A stretch of 51,336 bases of DNA from Bacillota bacterium (lineage in GTDB: Bacteria > Bacillota > Clostridia > Lachnospirales > Lachnospiraceae): contig JAEWAK010000058.1 of the NCBI GenBank assembly GCA_023391695.1, positions 1 to 51,336 of the forward strand. The letters are read 5' to 3'. Below the pieces are notes generated by a model. It saw only the letters and a program-made list of their open reading frames with translations. It did no database searches and was not told where the DNA came from. Position numbers and translations under genes: made by a program. This document shows positions 34,437 through 42,381 of this stretch, piece after piece; within the stretch, counting starts at the first letter, position 1, and the number at the start of each line of letters is the position of its first letter.

Positions 34437-35606
34437 ATGATTAATAAGTGGAAAAGCATTTTAAAAATTAAAGTAAAGGGAATCTATCACAACCTGCAGG
34501 CTGTGGTTGAAAAGAGACAGGTCAATGCAAGACTGGCCAATTATGACCCGGCCGTAATCACGAACAGCAAACCGTCCAAAGTACAGAAAATTACTTTCGT
34601 AATTGAACGTATGGCTAAATATAACGGCGGCCAGACCTCCATATTACGGTTAGGGACCGAATTGTCAAAGCTAGGTTACCAGGTTGGCTATGTTGTTTAC
34701 AAACCTCAGACAAAATCAGATATGCAGGAATGCGCAAGCTGTAATTTAAATAATTATCAGGGAGAGATGTATACCAATAAATACCTGGACAAGTTAAATT
34801 CCGATATTGTAATTGCCAGCTCCTGGGATACGGTTTCTTTTGCCAAGAAGATGAAAGGCTATAAAATGTATTTCCTGCAGGATTATGAACCCTATTTCTA
34901 TTCTTTTGGAGAGCTGTTCCTTATGGCAAATAAAACCTATGAACAGGGTCTTCATATGGTTAGCTTAGGCCCCTGGAACAAAGAAATGGTGGAGAAGAAC
35001 TGCAAGGTAACATCGACCGTGGATTATGTGGAATTTCCATATGAAAGCCGTGAATATCCGGCCAGCCACAGGGACTATGCAGCATATGCCGGAAAAAATA
35101 AGTTTACCTTGGCCGTTTATTTAAAATATTACGGTAAAAGGCTACCTTGCATTACCCAGTATTTATTAAAACAGGTGAAGGAAGAGTTTAAAAAGGACGG
35201 AATTGAGCTTCAAATTAAGTATTTTGGCGAAGATAAAAGCTTTCATTGTGATGCCGGCGAGAATTTGGGCATGTTATCCAAAAAAGAACTGTTAGGGTTA
35301 TATCGAAGAGCGGATTTCGGTATGGTGGCTTCCATGAGTAACATATCCCTGGTACCTTATGAGATGCTGGCGACAGGGCTGCCGTTAATCGAGTTTGAAG
35401 ATGGTACGTTCCCTTATTTCTTCCCGGACAACAGTGCTATCTTAACTTCTCTTTCCTATATGGATTTATACCATAAAATAAAAGAAGTTATAAAAAAGCC
35501 CCAATTGTTAGAAGAAATGCATAATACGGCCGGAGCTTATCTGGGATCCTTAAGCTGGGGAAAAACCGCAAAGCAATTCAGCGATATATTAAATGGATTA
35601 TTATAG
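34437..35606 (+). CDS. Glycosyltransferase, GT4-like (WsaF-type)
   Basis: The 389-residue protein resembles rhamnosyltransferase WsaF and related GT-B enzymes. Signs are a glycine-rich early strand (NGGQTSILRLGTELSKLGY, near residue 62), FLQDYEPYFY near residue 146 and the C-terminal donor-site segment SNISLVPYEMLATGLPLIEFE near residue 301. It would transfer a sugar from a nucleotide donor to an envelope polymer. It lies between two teichoic-acid-type transferases in the same direction, so it probably decorates or links the same polymer. Donor and acceptor are unknown. Confidence 0.82.
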   Translation: MINKWKSILKIKVKGIYHNLQAVVEKRQVNARLANYDPAVITNSKPSKVQKITFVIERMAKYNGGQTSILRLGTELSKLGYQVGYVVYKPQTKSDMQECASCNLNNYQGEMYTNKYLDKLNSDIVIASSWDTVSFAKKMKGYKMYFLQDYEPYFYSFGELFLMANKTYEQGLHMVSLGPWNKEMVEKNCKVTSTVDYVEFPYESREYPASHRDYAAYAGKNKFTLAVYLKYYGKRLPCITQYLLKQVKEEFKKDGIELQIKYFGEDKSFHCDAGENLGMLSKKELLGLYRRADFGMVASMSNISLVPYEMLATGLPLIEFEDGTFPYFFPDNSAILTSLSYMDLYHKIKEVIKKPQLLEEMHNTAGAYLGSLSWGKTAKQFSDILNGLL

Positions 35607-35736
35607 CCTCCAAGGTACGGAATCAGCAGATAGACGCTGAAAAAATAAGCAGAGAAAGGAATGCCATATAGCGATTCTTTCAACTTTGAATTTATGACAG
35701 CTTTGCAGGCTTGCCTGTAACTGGCGAGGTATGGAT

Positions 35737-36936
35737 ATGAGAAACCGTATAAAACGAATTTTACCGGATTGGATGTTAGCAGTGTTAAAACAGATAAGAT
35801 TCCTGTGGATAACAGTGCTGTTTCGTATATTCCAGGTACTGCCCATCCGTAGGACAAGGGTAGTAATCTGTAATATATGGGGATTCGGGGACAATGCCAA
35901 ATATGTAGCGGAAGAGCTTGCAAAGAGGAAGCGGCAGGTAAAAATGGAGCTTATCTTCATAGCCAATCATCCGGATACCGCCTATGCACCGAAAGGAATT
36001 ACCGTATTAAAAACCAATTCGGTTAAGGCCATACTGGCCCTGGCAACAGCAAGAGTCTGGGTAGATAACAACCGGAAAGAAAATTATATCCGGAAAAGAA
36101 AAGGCCAGTATTATATCCAGACCTGGCACGGCGGAATTGCCCTTAAGAAAATCGAAAAGGACTATGAAGCCAAGCTGGGGCCCCAATACGTTGCCAATGC
36201 AAAAAGAGATTCCCGGATGACGGATTTATACATTTCCAACAGCAGTTTTTGCACCAATATGTACCGGAACAGTTTCTGGTATAAAGGGGAAGTCTTGGAG
36301 TGCGGCAGCCCCAGAAATGATATCCTGCTTAAACCCGGGGCCCATACCATAGCGGAGATCAGGGCAAGGCTTGGGGTCAAGACAGATACCAGGATAGCCA
36401 TATATGCCCCTACTTACAGGGAGGGGAATAATACAAAACCCTACCGGCTGGATTTTCATAAGCTGTTATCTGCCATAGAAGGGAAATTCGGCGGTAACTG
36501 GATCATTGCCGTAAGGCTTCATCCTTTGGTTTCAGCCCAGAGCGGATTTATTAAATATGGCAGTCAGGTGATTAATGCGAGCCATTACCGTGATATTTAC
36601 GAGCTAATGGCAGCCGGTGAATTGTTAATTACGGATTATTCCAATATAATGTTTGAATTTTCATTTATGAAAAAACCGGTGTTTCTATATGCATCCGATA
36701 TGGAAGTTTATGAAAAGGAAAGGGGTTTTTACTTTGACTACCAATCCCTGCCTTATCAGAAAGCCGGGACGGAAGAAGAGCTACTTACAAACATAAAAGC
36801 TTTCGGGGAACAGGTTTATAAAACGGAAGTGGAAGCGTTTCTGAACCAACTGGCCATATATGAATACGGGAATGCCTCCGAAAAAGTGGCTGACAGAATC
36901 ATTGAAGTTCTGAAAACATCATCGGGAAAAGTGTAA
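35737..36936 (+). CDS. Second CDP-glycerol glycerophosphotransferase family protein
   Basis: The 399-residue protein shares the TagB/TagF transferase domain, with IQTWHGGIALKKI near residue 128 and ITDYSNIMFEFSF near residue 299. It has a short hydrophobic, basic N terminus. I chose ATG 35737 because GAGG lies 7 nt upstream; the in-frame ATG at 35731 is only one base from that site. Two transferases of this family with tagD suggest separate priming and elongation steps for a glycerol-phosphate-containing polymer. The stop codon is inside the first of three 20-bp tandem repeats, and a strong terminator follows. Confidence 0.9.
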   Translation: MRNRIKRILPDWMLAVLKQIRFLWITVLFRIFQVLPIRRTRVVICNIWGFGDNAKYVAEELAKRKRQVKMELIFIANHPDTAYAPKGITVLKTNSVKAILALATARVWVDNNRKENYIRKRKGQYYIQTWHGGIALKKIEKDYEAKLGPQYVANAKRDSRMTDLYISNSSFCTNMYRNSFWYKGEVLECGSPRNDILLKPGAHTIAEIRARLGVKTDTRIAIYAPTYREGNNTKPYRLDFHKLLSAIEGKFGGNWIIAVRLHPLVSAQSGFIKYGSQVINASHYRDIYELMAAGELLITDYSNIMFEFSFMKKPVFLYASDMEVYEKERGFYFDYQSLPYQKAGTEEELLTNIKAFGEQVYKTEVEAFLNQLAIYEYGNASEKVADRIIEVLKTSSGKV

Positions 36937-36990
36937 CCGATATAAAAAAAGTGTAACCAATATAGAAAATAATATAACCGATGTAATAAT
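36931..36990 (+). repeat. Three imperfect 20-bp tandem repeats over a gene end
   Basis: The units at 36931-36950, 36951-36970 and 36971-36990 share the pattern rTrTAACCrATrTA followed by an A-rich tail. The first includes the stop codon of the upstream gene. They may arise from slippage and are not an obvious regulatory site. Confidence 0.6.
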
Positions 36991-37028
36991 ATAACAATTA
37001 TAAAAAGTATTATCAAGGCTTAAGCTAT

Positions 37029-37065
37029 AAAAAGGTGTATGATTTTTACAGTCATACACCTTTTT
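37029..37065. terminator. Bidirectional terminator after the envelope-polymer operon
   Basis: AAAAAGGTGTATGA (37029-37042) pairs perfectly over 14 bp with TCATACACCTTTTT (37052-37065). It ends the plus-strand genes and can stop minus-strand transcription from the LCP gene. Confidence 0.93.
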
Positions 37066-37135
37066 GATCTTATCGGGCAGAAATTCATTCTTTTTAAACG
37101 ATCCGCAATCCGTATCCATTTAATTTACCTTTTAT

Positions 37136-37174
37136 CCGCCGCCTATGGCGGCACAAAATTCGATGAAAGAAGCG
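37136..37174. repeat. 39-bp direct repeat, copy A
   Basis: This copy differs from the one at 39856-39894 at only three adjacent positions. It has a hairpin head, GCCGCC/GGCGGC, and an unbroken shared tail beginning CACAAAATTCGATG. It lies downstream of the minus-strand LCP gene, while the other copy lies upstream of the sugar transferase gene, so the two bracket that pair in the same orientation. Confidence 0.85.
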
Positions 37175-37279
37175 CATCACAGGTCCTTTCACTCTTTCAA
37201 ACATACCGATGCGTCATGCCCTCCTGCGTTGTACAGCCTTTCGGCATAAACAATGTATGAATCGATGGAATAATTATTT

Positions 37280-38308
37280 TTATTTACTTCCGGTAATTTC
37301 AAGGATTTTATCACTTGTTTCTCGGACTTTGGCGGAAGGTACATAGTTCTCGGCGTCAAATAAGAACTTATGGAGCTCAGTTACATTGGCAGCCAGGTCC
37401 ACAGGAAACACGTAAGAAACTTTGTTATAATATTCGGCTACATTTTCAAAAGGAAATCCTGTTTCATCCACAATATTATAAGAAAGGATATCTTTGGCCA
37501 GGTCCAGCATGTCCATGGAATCCAGGTTGGTATAAATCTGGGGGAATATTTCGTTTACAATGGAATTAATGGTTAAAAGGTCAGCCGATTTCGCTTTTTC
37601 AAATATTTTCTGGATGACAATCCTCTGACGCTCGGCACGTTTAAAATCTCCTCCGGCGGTATATCTTATCCTGGCATATGCAGTTGCATGGGTGCCGTTT
37701 ACCACCTGGGTGCCTGCTGATTTAAGCTTTCCTACATCGGTGCCGTTTATCTTATTCAATTCCTTTGTATAACCATTTACGTATTTTAATTCTTCCTTGG
37801 TTATGTCCAGTTCAATGCCGCCTAATAAATCAATTACCTTACAGACGGAATTAAAGTTGACCGTCACGAATTCCTTGACATCCAGGTCAAAATTGGTATT
37901 GATGGTATTAAGGGCAAGGGGGTATCCGCCCTTAAAATAGGCCGCATTTATTTTGTTAAAGCCTTTATCCGGTATATCAACGTAAGTATCGCGGTAAATG
38001 GAAGCTAATTTAATATCTTTTGTTTTTCGGTTAATACTTGCGATCACGATGGTATCGCTGTGGGTGCTTTTCTCTAAAGCATTATCCCTGGAGTCAACGC
38101 CGAATATTGCAATATTGCGGTAGCCTCCGATTTCTTTGCTGTCAATATCGTTAGTAACAATGGAGGAGTCACCGCTGGTATCAAGCTGGGTCTTGCCTGT
38201 TATATAAATGAAATAGCCAAATCCTGCAACGATCAGTAAAAGTATTAAGTCTATAAACAGCAGTATTCTCCTTTTCAATCTTCTTTTCTTTTTTTTACTG
38301 TTTTCCAT
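37280..38308 (-). CDS. LytR-CpsA-Psr (LCP) family envelope polymer ligase
   Basis: The 342-residue protein has a basic N terminus, one membrane helix (about 15-34) and an extracellular LCP domain from about residue 65. Family landmarks include FGVDSRDNALEKSTHSD (about 70-86), ASIYRDTYVDIP with the phosphate-binding arginine near 106, and GDFKRAERQRIVIQ near 225. LCP enzymes transfer lipid-linked teichoic acids or capsular glycans to peptidoglycan outside the cell. It follows the polyprenyl-phosphate sugar transferase in the same direction. Confidence 0.93.
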   Translation of the reverse strand: MENSKKKKRRLKRRILLFIDLILLLIVAGFGYFIYITGKTQLDTSGDSSIVTNDIDSKEIGGYRNIAIFGVDSRDNALEKSTHSDTIVIASINRKTKDIKLASIYRDTYVDIPDKGFNKINAAYFKGGYPLALNTINTNFDLDVKEFVTVNFNSVCKVIDLLGGIELDITKEELKYVNGYTKELNKINGTDVGKLKSAGTQVVNGTHATAYARIRYTAGGDFKRAERQRIVIQKIFEKAKSADLLTINSIVNEIFPQIYTNLDSMDMLDLAKDILSYNIVDETGFPFENVAEYYNKVSYVFPVDLAANVTELHKFLFDAENYVPSAKVRETSDKILEITGSK

Positions 38309-38338
38309 TTTAATATACTGTCCCTTCTAATTTTGAAT

Positions 38339-38412
38339 GGGCTGCTGCAAAATGTAATGCAGGCCTCTCCTGTATCGGTTACAGGTAACAGCCGAATATT
38401 TGCAGCAAGCCC
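38339..38412 (-). other. Long stem-loop between the two minus-strand envelope genes
   Basis: GGGCTGCTGCAAA (38339-38351) pairs with TTTGCAGCAAGCCC (38399-38412), with one mismatch region, and an inner stem CCTGT/ACAGG lies in the loop. There is no T tract on the minus strand. It could be an RNA processing or stabilising hairpin between the two genes. Confidence 0.55.
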
Positions 38413-38422
38413 TCTTTTGATT

Positions 38423-39841
38423 TTAATATGCGTTTTTATTTATAAATCCATTAAATACGGTAAGAAATAAGATTTTAAAGTCCAGGCTAAAGGTCCAGTT
38501 TTCAATATAATATAAATCACATTCAATCCGTTTCCGGATGGAGGTATCGCCCCGGAATCCTTTGATCTGTGCCCAGCCCGTCATACCGGGCTGTACCTGA
38601 TGCTTTATCATATAGCGCGGGATTTCTTCTTTAAATTTATCGACGAAAAACGGCCGTTCCGGACGGGGACCCACAAGGCTCATTTCGCCTTTTAAGACGT
38701 TAAAAAGCTGAGGTAATTCATCAATGCTTGTCCTGCGTATCAGTTTGCCGATTTTGGTAACCCTGGGATCATTAAAGGTTGTCCAGGCTTTTTTCTCTTT
38801 GGTTTCCGTCTGTATTTCCATGGAGCGGAATTTATACATCTTGAATTCCTTATTATGCCGTCCGATCCGGACCTGGCTGAATATAACCGGACCGGGTGAA
38901 GTGGCCTTAATGATGATTGCTACTATAATCATTGGCAGGGCAAAAACGATAAGTGCCGCAATACAGCCAAACAAGTCAACAATTCGTTTAATAAGCCGGT
39001 TAAAAGTATTACTTAAAGGTACGTTGCGGATATTGATGACCGGAAGGCCGTCCAGATCCTCCGTATAGGGTATGGTAGGGAAAAAATCCTGGTAATCGGG
39101 TATAAACTTGGTGTGTACCCCTGACTTTTCACAGATCCCTACGATCCGCCCAAGCTTTGAGTATTCATCGATACTGAGGGTTATTGCGATTTCATCCAGC
39201 CGGTTCTGGGGCAGGATTTCCAGCAGATCGTCAATGGACCCGATTACTTTAATGTTCTTATACAGGGTTCCCCGTTCTACATTATCATCCAGGATTCCGT
39301 GGATGTAAAAACCCCACTGGGGATTGACCAGTATCCGGTCAATGTAGGCTTCTGCAGCATTGCTGTAACCGACCAGAACGATATGTTTCAGATTATAACC
39401 TTTTCGTCTGGCTGTTTTTAAGGAATAATCCAGGATGGCACGGAATGCGGTATCAAACAGGATATTCATAACAAAGAATATGGCTATCATGGCACGGGAA
39501 TAATTAATCTCTTTTACCGCATACAAAATAAAAGTAAAGTAAAGGGTGCCGAAAAAATTGGCTTTGACAATATTCCATAAACCGGCGCGCCTGCTCTGGA
39601 GGCGTTTGGGGGCATATAAATTGCATAAATAATATATAATTAAATAACCTGGTATTAAAAAGATCAATATTTTCGAATATTCCGGTAAAGAATAAAATCT
39701 TGCAAACGGGTCTGATTTAATGAATCCCCTTAATGGACTGTAAAAACGTAAATAATAGGAAACGACGTAGGACAACGCCAGTAAACAGCCATCTATTATT
39801 ATGTGTATTCGATTAAATGTTTTTTGATTGTCTTTTATCAT
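38423..39841 (-). CDS. Polyprenyl-phosphate sugar-1-phosphate transferase (WcaJ/CpsE-like)
   Basis: The 472-residue protein has four to five membrane helices, a CoA-binding-like domain (about 145-250), a further helix near 285-310 and the bacterial sugar transferase domain to the end. Key stretches are SPGPVIFSQVRIGRHNKEF near 315, KFRSME near 337 and LVGPRPERPFFVDKF near 392. It would start a glycan by moving a sugar phosphate (often glucose or galactose phosphate) from a nucleotide sugar to undecaprenyl phosphate. GAGAGG precedes the ATG. The 39-bp repeat copy B sits directly upstream of the ribosome binding site. Confidence 0.93.
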   Translation of the reverse strand: MIKDNQKTFNRIHIIIDGCLLALSYVVSYYLRFYSPLRGFIKSDPFARFYSLPEYSKILIFLIPGYLIIYYLCNLYAPKRLQSRRAGLWNIVKANFFGTLYFTFILYAVKEINYSRAMIAIFFVMNILFDTAFRAILDYSLKTARRKGYNLKHIVLVGYSNAAEAYIDRILVNPQWGFYIHGILDDNVERGTLYKNIKVIGSIDDLLEILPQNRLDEIAITLSIDEYSKLGRIVGICEKSGVHTKFIPDYQDFFPTIPYTEDLDGLPVINIRNVPLSNTFNRLIKRIVDLFGCIAALIVFALPMIIVAIIIKATSPGPVIFSQVRIGRHNKEFKMYKFRSMEIQTETKEKKAWTTFNDPRVTKIGKLIRRTSIDELPQLFNVLKGEMSLVGPRPERPFFVDKFKEEIPRYMIKHQVQPGMTGWAQIKGFRGDTSIRKRIECDLYYIENWTFSLDFKILFLTVFNGFINKNAY

Positions 39842-39855
39842 AATTACCTCTCATA

Positions 39856-39894
39856 CCGCCGCCTGCAGCGGCACAAAATTCGATGAAAGAAGCG
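39856..39894. repeat. 39-bp direct repeat, copy B
   Basis: It is the same element as 37136-37174, in the same orientation, with a GCCGC/GCGGC head. On the minus strand it would form part of the leader of the sugar transferase gene, ending about 15 bp before its start codon. Confidence 0.85.
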
Positions 39895-40284
39895 GCCTGA
39901 CGGTCTGGGAAAATGGTTATATTCCACTCTGTGGAAATGATTCTTTTTCACATGCCACCGCATCCGGGGTAAAGAACTTCTTAAATTTAATATTATGTAA
40001 TCTTTTAAAGTATTGTCACAAAGTATCACTAATATAATACATGATTCGATGTCAATCCACAATATATAAATTCTTAATATTTGTGGGACTAATCTTAAGA
40101 ATTAATTACAGAAAAAGGCAAAATTTTTTATTCTGTTTTCACAATCTTTACACAAAGTACTGATAAAATAAGACCATAAAAGAAAATTTAAGTTGAAAAC
40201 AACATGATATAAGTGAGCGGGCAAAATTAACCCGGTATTTTATCCGGCTGTTAAGGTATTCCCCATACAGAAAGGAGCATCCAT
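39895..40284. other. Divergent intergenic region
   Basis: This holds the upstream regions of the minus-strand sugar transferase and the plus-strand HtrA gene. A hairpin TTCCAC/GTGGAA lies at 39922-39936. On the minus strand a TTGACA occurs at 40055-40050, but no well-spaced -10 follows. For HtrA a TGATAAAAT extended -10 lies at 40161-40169. Both promoters are tentative. Confidence 0.4.
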
Positions 40285-41925
40285 ATGTCAGATGATTTTT
40301 TTAATAATAATGACAATCCAATGAACAATAATGATAACCCGTTCGGCAGTACTGAACCGGCCGGCAATAATAACGGTGGGGATAAGAATCCGAATGGGCA
40401 GGACGGTGGTGTTAATTTTATCCTGGGCAATGATTTAAATAACAACGCTGCCGATGACGGTAATAATAATGAGAATGGTATTAATAATCAGGCCAATCCC
40501 GGTGGCGGGGACCAGAACAATTCCTCGGCTTACAGTTTCTGGGCAGAACAGGTTGCCGCATCTTCACCGGAACAAAACGGTACGGCCTATTCCGGCGAAC
40601 AATATAATAACGGCCAGCAGCCATATTATTATAATAACTATGGCAATCCTGCCTATGATAATCCTCCCGAAAATAATAAGAAGAAACCAAAGAAATTTAA
40701 ATTTTTTAAGAAAGCAATAAAATTTGCAGCCGGTGCGGCAATCTTTGGTGTTATTGCCGGAGCCTGCTTTCTCGGTTTTAACCTGGCTTATTATAAAATC
40801 AACCCGGATGCGGCTCCCATATCCCTCAATATAGGGGATGGCTCCATCGGAGGCTTTAAACTGAATTTGTCCCAGGATGCTGAAGAGGGCAATAAGATAG
40901 AGGCTACGACCTTGTCGGAAGATACGATTCAGCAGAAGACGGATATTACGGAGGTTGTTGACGCCACTATGCCATCCATTGTTACGATTACAACAACCTA
41001 TACCCAGTCCTATGACTGGTTTGGACAGCAGTATGACCAGCAGAATGAAGGGGGCGGTTCCGGTATCATCGTCGGTAAAAATGAAAAGGAACTGCTGATA
41101 GCAACAAATAATCACGTTGTTGAAGGAGCAGATCCGATCAAAGTAAAATTCATTGACGGCACGGAAGCAACGGCTATTATAAAGGGTACGGATGCGGCTG
41201 CCGACCTGGCGGTTATTTCCATTGATCTAACCTCGATCAAAGAATCTACCCTTTCCGCAATTAAAGTAGCGAAATTAGGAGATTCCGAATCCGTGAAAGT
41301 CGGAGAAATGGCCATTGCAATCGGTAATGCTTTAGGTTATGGTCAATCTACAACGGTAGGTTACATCAGTGCAAAAGACAGGAAAGTTGAACTGGAAGAC
41401 AAAACCATGGTACTCCTGCAGACAGATGCTGCCATTAACCCAGGTAACAGCGGCGGCGCATTGCTTAACATCGAGGGCGAAGTAATCGGTATCAATACGG
41501 TAAAATATGCATCCAGTGAAGTAGAAGGCATGGGTTTTGCCATCCCTATTTCCAGGGCCCTGCCGATTATTAATGAATTAAAAAACCGTGAAATACTGGC
41601 AGAGGATGAGAAAGGTTTTCTCGGCGTAGAAATAGAAGATGTAACGGAAGACATCGCCAATGCCTATAACTGGCCGGTGGGCGTATATGTAAAATCTGCG
41701 GTAGAAGGCGGCAGTGCTGAAGAAGCAGGCATTGTAGCCGGTGATATTATTACCAAGGTCGATGACACGGAAATCACTGCCAGAACACAGCTAAAGGAAA
41801 AAATAACATCTTACCGTGCGGGAACGGAAGTCACCATTACCGTTATGAGAAGCTCCGGCGGTAAGTTCGTAGAGAAGCAGATTACTGTCAAATTGGGATC
41901 AAATCCGGATCTTAACAAAAATTAA
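40285..41925 (+). CDS. HtrA/DegP-like membrane serine protease with Asn-rich N terminus
   Basis: The 546-residue protein starts with about 135 disordered residues very rich in Asn, Gly, Asp and Gln, then a basic stretch and one membrane helix (about 146-166). The extracellular trypsin-like domain has the triad His near 275 (ATNNHVVE), Asp near 305 (AADLAVI) and Ser near 387 (INPGNSGGAL). A single PDZ domain (about 445-535) follows. Such proteases degrade misfolded envelope proteins. The cytoplasmic tail is far longer than usual for the family and contains several Asn runs. GAAAGGAG precedes the ATG. Confidence 0.95.
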   Translation: MSDDFFNNNDNPMNNNDNPFGSTEPAGNNNGGDKNPNGQDGGVNFILGNDLNNNAADDGNNNENGINNQANPGGGDQNNSSAYSFWAEQVAASSPEQNGTAYSGEQYNNGQQPYYYNNYGNPAYDNPPENNKKKPKKFKFFKKAIKFAAGAAIFGVIAGACFLGFNLAYYKINPDAAPISLNIGDGSIGGFKLNLSQDAEEGNKIEATTLSEDTIQQKTDITEVVDATMPSIVTITTTYTQSYDWFGQQYDQQNEGGGSGIIVGKNEKELLIATNNHVVEGADPIKVKFIDGTEATAIIKGTDAAADLAVISIDLTSIKESTLSAIKVAKLGDSESVKVGEMAIAIGNALGYGQSTTVGYISAKDRKVELEDKTMVLLQTDAAINPGNSGGALLNIEGEVIGINTVKYASSEVEGMGFAIPISRALPIINELKNREILAEDEKGFLGVEIEDVTEDIANAYNWPVGVYVKSAVEGGSAEEAGIVAGDIITKVDDTEITARTQLKEKITSYRAGTEVTITVMRSSGGKFVEKQITVKLGSNPDLNKN

Positions 41926-41960
41926 TCGTTTCTTTCAATATATATAAATTTCTTCAAGTT

Positions 41961-42012
41961 AGGGTGTGTCCCAAAACTCATTGCATCAGCAAGTAGTTTT
42001 CAGACACACCCT
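41961..42012. repeat. 52-bp palindromic element after htrA
   Basis: AGGGTGTGTC (41961-41970) pairs with GACACACCCT (42003-42012), and AAAACT pairs with AGTTTT inside it. The right half recurs at 32488-32511 with two changes, and a decayed left half is seen near 34331. This marks it as a dispersed palindromic repeat. Confidence 0.65.
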
Positions 42013-42017
42013 AATAA

Positions 42018-42080
42018 CCGGGGCCTGCTTTTGGCATACCGGGGTGCTGTTGAATACCCCGCCACAAAAGCAGGCCCCGG
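42018..42080. terminator. Large GC-rich hairpin after htrA
   Basis: CCGGGGCCTGCTTTTG (42018-42033) pairs perfectly over 16 bp with CAAAAGCAGGCCCCGG (42065-42080), and an inner stem CGGGG/CCCCG branches in the loop. The tail is CTTTAT, a weak T tract. It probably ends transcription of htrA, but could also be a mobile palindrome like its neighbour. Confidence 0.6.
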
Positions 42081-42253
42081 CTTTATACTGGGTCTCCTTC
42101 CCGGATTTGTTACGGGGTTTCTCACATTTTTAATGAAATTTTGATATAAATATGATAAGATAAAATAGTAGAATTTTTTATATTTATTATAAAAATTAAA
42201 GATTTTAGCGAATTCAGTCATAATTGTTTAAGAAAAATTTAAACATTACGTTA

Positions 42254-42282
42254 TTGTACACCCGCCAGGTGTACGATATAAT
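42254..42282 (+). promoter_or_regulatory. Promoter of the ClpX-like gene with an operator in its spacer
   Basis: TTGTAC (42254-42259) and TATAAT (42277-42282) are 17 bp apart. The perfect inverted repeat GTACACC-N5-GGTGTAC (42256-42274) overlaps the -35 and fills most of the spacer, so a bound repressor would block polymerase. It does not match CtsR, HrcA or LexA sites that I know. Confidence 0.75.
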
Positions 42283-42381
42283 GAAATCGGAATAAATATT
42301 GCAGGCTTGCCTGCGAATGCGAATTAAGTGAAATCTATGGAAGCAAAAGGACTTTGACGTAAAATAAAGGAGAGGTAATTT

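Noticed and set aside
36919..37119. Minus-strand frame of 66 codons downstream of the LCP gene
   Set aside because: It runs straight through the 14-bp terminator stem and the tandem repeats, and has no family signature.
32666..39841. Prophage or integrated element in the envelope-polymer region
   Set aside because: There are no integrase, capsid or replication genes, and all genes fit cell-envelope synthesis.
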